Assembly (NCBI RefSeq): GCF_014203225.1
Contig: NZ_JACHIO010000027.1
Span: 24,430-88,429 of the forward strand
Direction: 5' to 3'
DNA length: 64,000 nucleotides
Source: Granulicella mallensis
GTDB lineage: Bacteria; Acidobacteriota; Terriglobia; Terriglobales; Acidobacteriaceae
Part shown: one piece after another, positions 60,732 to 64,000 of the stretch
How the letters are laid out: every line of letters begins with the position of its first letter
How positions within the stretch are numbered: the stretch's first letter is position 1
Position numbers and translations under genes: made by a program
Notes under the pieces: generated by a model
The model's database searches: none
Told to the model about the DNA's origin: nothing
The model's input: the letters and a program-made list of their open reading frames with translations, nothing else

Positions 60732-61886
60732 GTGACCACGAGGCAGCCATCCGACCCCAGAGCGCATCGCGATCCCGCGCTCGATGGTTTACGCGGTATT
60801 GCGGTCATGCTGGTGTTCTTCTTCCACTATGGTGGCGGGCTTAAATCACCGCATCTTGCCATTCGCCTCTTCGGCTACTTCTCCTCCTCCGGATGGATCG
60901 GAGTCGTGGTGTTCTTTACCCTTTCAGGGTTTCTCATCACGGGGAGCCTGTGGGATTCCAGGGGCAACCAGCACTGGCGCCGCAACTTCTACATCCGCCG
61001 CCTGCTGCGCATCTTCCCCCTGTACTACACAGCCCTTGCGCTGAGCGCCCTCGGCCTGATTGTTGCCTGGCGCAATGTTCATCTCGTCTGGCCGTTTGCC
61101 GTCTATGTCTTTTTTCTGCAGAATCTTCCGAGACTGGAGGGCCTGGTTCAGTCCATCCCAACGCCGCTATCGCTCTACCATCTATGGAGCATGGCGGTGG
61201 AAGAGCAGTTCTACCTGCTCTGGCCCCTCCTCCTGTTAACCGTTCGAAGCCGTCGCGGGGCCTTCTGGCTCTGTCTTTGGACGTTCGTAGTCTCGGCTGC
61301 CTTTCGAATCGCGATCTATGGGCTCCCCCTGGTCTCGGGTCAGGTGGCCTACTCTTTCAGAGATTTCCTCTTGGTTCACGCCGGAGCCTTTGCCCTCGGC
61401 GCCTATCTGGCCATCGCCTGGCGAGGCCCGGAAAAAGCACTGATCGAACGGCTCGCGATGCCTGCCTTCTTCGTCGGGCTTGCCCTTTACCTCTTCTCCA
61501 GCCTCAGCTCCCACAGCTTCATGCTCATCTCCAACCTGCAGTTCGTTCTGGGCCTTCCCGGGTTCAGCCTGGCGGCTGCCGCGGCTATCGCTCTCCTTCT
61601 ACGCAATGGCGTTCCGCGCAGCCTTTGTTCGATAGCGCCTCTGCGGTTCATCGGCCGCATCAGCTACGGCTTTTACGTCTTCCACATCCTGCTGCAGCCG
61701 ACCTATAGCACCATCACCCGCCATCTGACTCACTCGAACTCAGACCAACGCTACCTGATCACCAAGCTCATCCTGGCTTTTTCAGCCACCCTGCTGATCT
61801 CATGGATCTCGTTCCACCTCCTGGAACTGCCCTTCCTGAGGCTCAAGCGGCACTTTCCCATGAAACCTCCTGTCGCAATCGAGTAA
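60732..61886 (+). CDS. Acyltransferase 3 family membrane protein (OafA/YrhL type)
   Basis: About 384 residues with ten predicted helices. Family features: LDGLRGIAVMLVFFFHYGGG with the catalytic His, FFTLSGFLITG, YIRRLLRIFPLYYTAL with the conserved Arg residues, and WSMAVEEQFYLLWPLLLL. Such enzymes O-acylate surface polysaccharides, lipids or antibiotics. The start is not certain: a GTG here or a TTG three codons earlier. No SD is evident. It could modify surface glycans, although its glycan genes are not adjacent. Confidence 0.84.
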   Translation: MTTRQPSDPRAHRDPALDGLRGIAVMLVFFFHYGGGLKSPHLAIRLFGYFSSSGWIGVVVFFTLSGFLITGSLWDSRGNQHWRRNFYIRRLLRIFPLYYTALALSALGLIVAWRNVHLVWPFAVYVFFLQNLPRLEGLVQSIPTPLSLYHLWSMAVEEQFYLLWPLLLLTVRSRRGAFWLCLWTFVVSAAFRIAIYGLPLVSGQVAYSFRDFLLVHAGAFALGAYLAIAWRGPEKALIERLAMPAFFVGLALYLFSSLSSHSFMLISNLQFVLGLPGFSLAAAAAIALLLRNGVPRSLCSIAPLRFIGRISYGFYVFHILLQPTYSTITRHLTHSNSDQRYLITKLILAFSATLLISWISFHLLELPFLRLKRHFPMKPPVAIE

Positions 61887-62052
61887 GATCTCCTTCAAGT
61901 TTTTCCTTAAGCTTTATCGGCCTCCGTTTTAATACGCTTCATGAGCGATCATCGTTCGGGGCATCACAACCCCTTTCACTGCATGGCATCCAACCCTGAA
62001 GCTGCGACGCTTGCAGCCTGTTTCGACTCTTCCCTGGAGCACGATCAACAGT

Positions 62053-63651
62053 ATGGCCGCCGCCGCAACAGCCGATGCCGCATCCGCGCAGGAAGACACC
62101 CAGAGTGTGACGAAGGGCGTAAACCCGTGGCTGATCGCCGCCGCGGTCATGCTCGCCACCTTTATGGAGGTGCTCGACACCGCCATCGCCTCCGTTGCGC
62201 TGCCCTACATCGCCGGCTCGCTCTCGGCCTCCAACGACGAAGCCACCTGGGTGCTCACCAGCTATCTGGTGGCGAACGCCATCATCCTCCCGGCGTCCAA
62301 CTGGTTTTCCCTGCGCTTTGGCCGCAAGCGCTTCCTGATGAGCTGCGTCTCCATCTTCACCGCAGCCAGCTTTGCCTGCGGAGCCGCCCCCACCCTGGCC
62401 CTCATGTTGGTGGCCCGCGTCATCCAGGGAGCCGGTGGTGGCGCTCTCCAGCCTCTCTCACAGGCCATCCTGCTCGAAAGCTTTCCGCCTCGCAAACGCG
62501 GAGTCGCCATGGCCGTCTTCGCCTTCGGAGTGGTCGTGGCACCGGTTCTTGGACCCACCCTTGGTGGCTGGCTGACCGATACCTACTCCTGGCGCTACGC
62601 CTTCTACATCAATATTCCCGTGGGCGCGTTGGCCCTTTACATGATCAACCGCTACATTCAGGATCCGCCGTATATCAAGAATGCAAAGGTTCCTGCCTTC
62701 GACAATATTGGTTTCGGAACCCTCATCGTCTGGACCGGTTGCCTTCAGATCATCCTCGACAAGGGCCAGGAGGTCGACTGGTTTGGAGCGCTTTGGGTGC
62801 GCTGGGCGTTCCTCGCCATGGTCATCGCCTTCATCTGGTTCTGCTATCAGTCGTGGTTCAAGAAAGATCCGCTGGTCGATCTCCGCGTCCTCAAAGACCG
62901 GAACTTCCTGCTGGGTTCGATCCTCATCTTCATGTTCGGCATCGGCATCTACTCCACGGTCACGGTCCTGCCGCTGTTTTATCAGGAGCTGCTTGGCTAC
63001 ACAGCGTTCACCGCCGGCCTGGTCGTCGCCCCTAGAGGCCTGGGGGCTATCTGCGGTATGCCCGTGATCGGCTACCTCTCCAATAAGGTCGATCCACGCT
63101 ACCTGCTGACCTTCGGCTTTTTGACCTTCGGCCTCACGACCCTGTACTTCGGTTCGATCACGCTTCAGGTCTCTCCCACCACGCTCTTCCTGCCGATTCT
63201 CATCACCGGGTTCGGATTGAGCTTTGTCTTTGTACCAATCAGCACGGCGGCCTATGGCACGCTCAAGAACGAACAGATCGGCAATGCCAGCGGTCTCTTC
63301 AACCTGATGCGTAACGTAGGCGGGTCGATCGGCATCTCCATCGCCACCACCCTGCTGACACGGCGGGCCGCTGTTCACCAGAGCGAGATCACCAACTACG
63401 TGCCGCGTAGCGGCCAGCAGTTCCAGAACTCACTCCACAACACTACGCAAGCCCTGACCGGAGCCTATGGCCCGGCAAACGCCGCCCATCCGGCACAAGC
63501 TACTCTATATCAGCAACTTGGACAGCAAGCCTCAAGTTGGGCTTACGTTGACGTCTTCCGTTGGCTTTCGCTGCTTTGTTTCTTCTGCGTGATCATCGTG
63601 TGGTTCTTCAAGAAGGTGAAGCCGGGCAAACCACCTGCCGGGGCGCATTAA
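62053..63651 (+). CDS. EmrB/QacA-type multidrug MFS transporter (DHA2)
   Basis: 532 residues from the ATG; a TTG 14 codons upstream is also in frame. About 14 helices. FMEVLDTAIASVALPYIAGS is the DHA2 motif D1, SLRFGRKRFLMSC is motif A, VIQGAGGGALQPLSQAIL and GPTLGGWLTD are motif C-like. These transporters expel toxic compounds by proton antiport and often pair with an EmrA adaptor and TolC, not seen here. The TAA stop is directly followed by GTAGTGCCCGACGAATCG, resembling the ends of the family A repeat. Confidence 0.88.
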   Translation: MAAAATADAASAQEDTQSVTKGVNPWLIAAAVMLATFMEVLDTAIASVALPYIAGSLSASNDEATWVLTSYLVANAIILPASNWFSLRFGRKRFLMSCVSIFTAASFACGAAPTLALMLVARVIQGAGGGALQPLSQAILLESFPPRKRGVAMAVFAFGVVVAPVLGPTLGGWLTDTYSWRYAFYINIPVGALALYMINRYIQDPPYIKNAKVPAFDNIGFGTLIVWTGCLQIILDKGQEVDWFGALWVRWAFLAMVIAFIWFCYQSWFKKDPLVDLRVLKDRNFLLGSILIFMFGIGIYSTVTVLPLFYQELLGYTAFTAGLVVAPRGLGAICGMPVIGYLSNKVDPRYLLTFGFLTFGLTTLYFGSITLQVSPTTLFLPILITGFGLSFVFVPISTAAYGTLKNEQIGNASGLFNLMRNVGGSIGISIATTLLTRRAAVHQSEITNYVPRSGQQFQNSLHNTTQALTGAYGPANAAHPAQATLYQQLGQQASSWAYVDVFRWLSLLCFFCVIIVWFFKKVKPGKPPAGAH

Positions 63652-63994
63652 GTAGTGCCCGACGAATCGGGGACAACAACGAATCAGATATTTTGTCCCC
63701 CCACAGAGACGTCATCCTGAGCGTAGCGCCTCGCGTTTTTTGCGAGGTGCGGAGTCGAAGGACCCCGAAGGACTTGATCACCCAGGAGGTCGGGACCTTT
63801 TCCAGCACGAGAGTTCAGGCACGAGCGCTCGAGGTAGAAAAGCTCCAAAGGGCATAGGCAAGAGGTCAACCCTCGGGGTCCTTCGACTACGCGTCCCCAA
63901 AGGCTGGGACGCTCCGCTCAGATGGTATGAAGAGCGGCGTACCTTCCTGGTACGTGCTCGAGGCACAGATAATCCATCCGGAGGAAGATACGCC
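63652..63994. repeat. Repeat-rich gap after the EmrB gene
   Basis: It begins with GTAGTGCCCGACGAATCGGG, a variant of the 20-bp end at 22726. A terminator-like stem GGGGACAA/TTGTCCCC is at 63669-63700. GTCGAAGGACCCC (about 63753) and GGGGTCCTTCGAC (about 63873) form another inverted pair. I see no gene in these 343 bases. Confidence 0.65.
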
Positions 63995-64000
63995 ATGCAG
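63995..64000 (+). CDS. First codons of a further gene (partial)
   Basis: ATGCAG at the window edge is preceded by CGGAGGAAG at 9-10 bases, a strong SD. Nothing can be said about the product. Confidence 0.4.

Overview
The window reads as a chromosomal segment of an acidobacterium, most likely of the Terriglobia (Granulicella/Terriglobus/Edaphobacter type). This is inferred from the GC-rich coding sequence, the gene families present (MoxR/DUF58/DUF4129/DUF4350/SpoIIM/RDD cluster, DipZ, HpnI-like glycosyltransferase, GH57 branching enzyme, DUF4112) and the abundance of long composite extragenic palindromes. No taxonomic marker such as rRNA is present, so this is not proven.

Layout. 1-4265: capsule/exopolysaccharide export (Wzi, partial, and a giant SLBB protein). 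4351-5204: a two-gene periplasmic redox operon (CuA-type cupredoxin and cytochrome c lipoprotein). 5660-14445: the MoxR ATPase membrane cluster, ending in a divergent SpoIIM/RDD pair whose start codons overlap, with a REP-associated transposase element between DUF58 and SpoIIM. 14709-20736: AraC regulator with divergent cupin, then an oxidative-repair group (free-methionine-sulfoxide reductase-like GAF protein, DipZ, MsrB), a CHY zinc protein and an M24 peptidase-like protein. 21208-24356: GH18 chitinase and GH29 fucosidase. 24871-29247: AT-richer unknown membrane proteins and a Rap1a-like protein. This stretch and the fucosidase lie between tRNA-Pro and a 22-bp copy of its 3' end, so it may be a genomic island. 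29541-33184: tRNA-Pro, tRNA-His, tRNA-Arg, DUF4112, DUF72, YheT hydrolase. 33705-38898: MFS transporter, mnmA, DUF948-like and YtxH proteins, BON lipoprotein. 39193-43119: GH57 branching enzyme, polytopic membrane protein, methyltransferase. 43223-44723: muramidase plus overlapping secreted protein, a candidate toxin/immunity pair. 45000-53014: SixA, Ppx/GppA, two tandem GT83-like glycosyltransferases and an HpnI-like glycosyltransferase. 53095-59237: heat-shock region. 59356-64000: AmpG-like MFS, acyltransferase, EmrB-type transporter and the first codons of one more gene.

The most unusual arrangement is on the minus strand at 55802-53095. Its order is higB-higA-dnaJ-brnT-antitoxin-hspR, packed with overlaps or gaps of a few bases. 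Two unrelated toxin-antitoxin modules flank dnaJ and are followed by the heat-shock repressor gene, with dnaK about 2 kb upstream. This would put toxin control and chaperone control on one transcript.

The intergenic spaces carry several families of long inverted repeats. One family surrounds a RAYT transposase and has a transposase-less relative 29 kb away. Another has a perfect 20-bp terminal inverted repeat. A third, AG-rich family starts exactly at stop codons of convergent gene pairs. Several stop codons are formed by the repeat itself.
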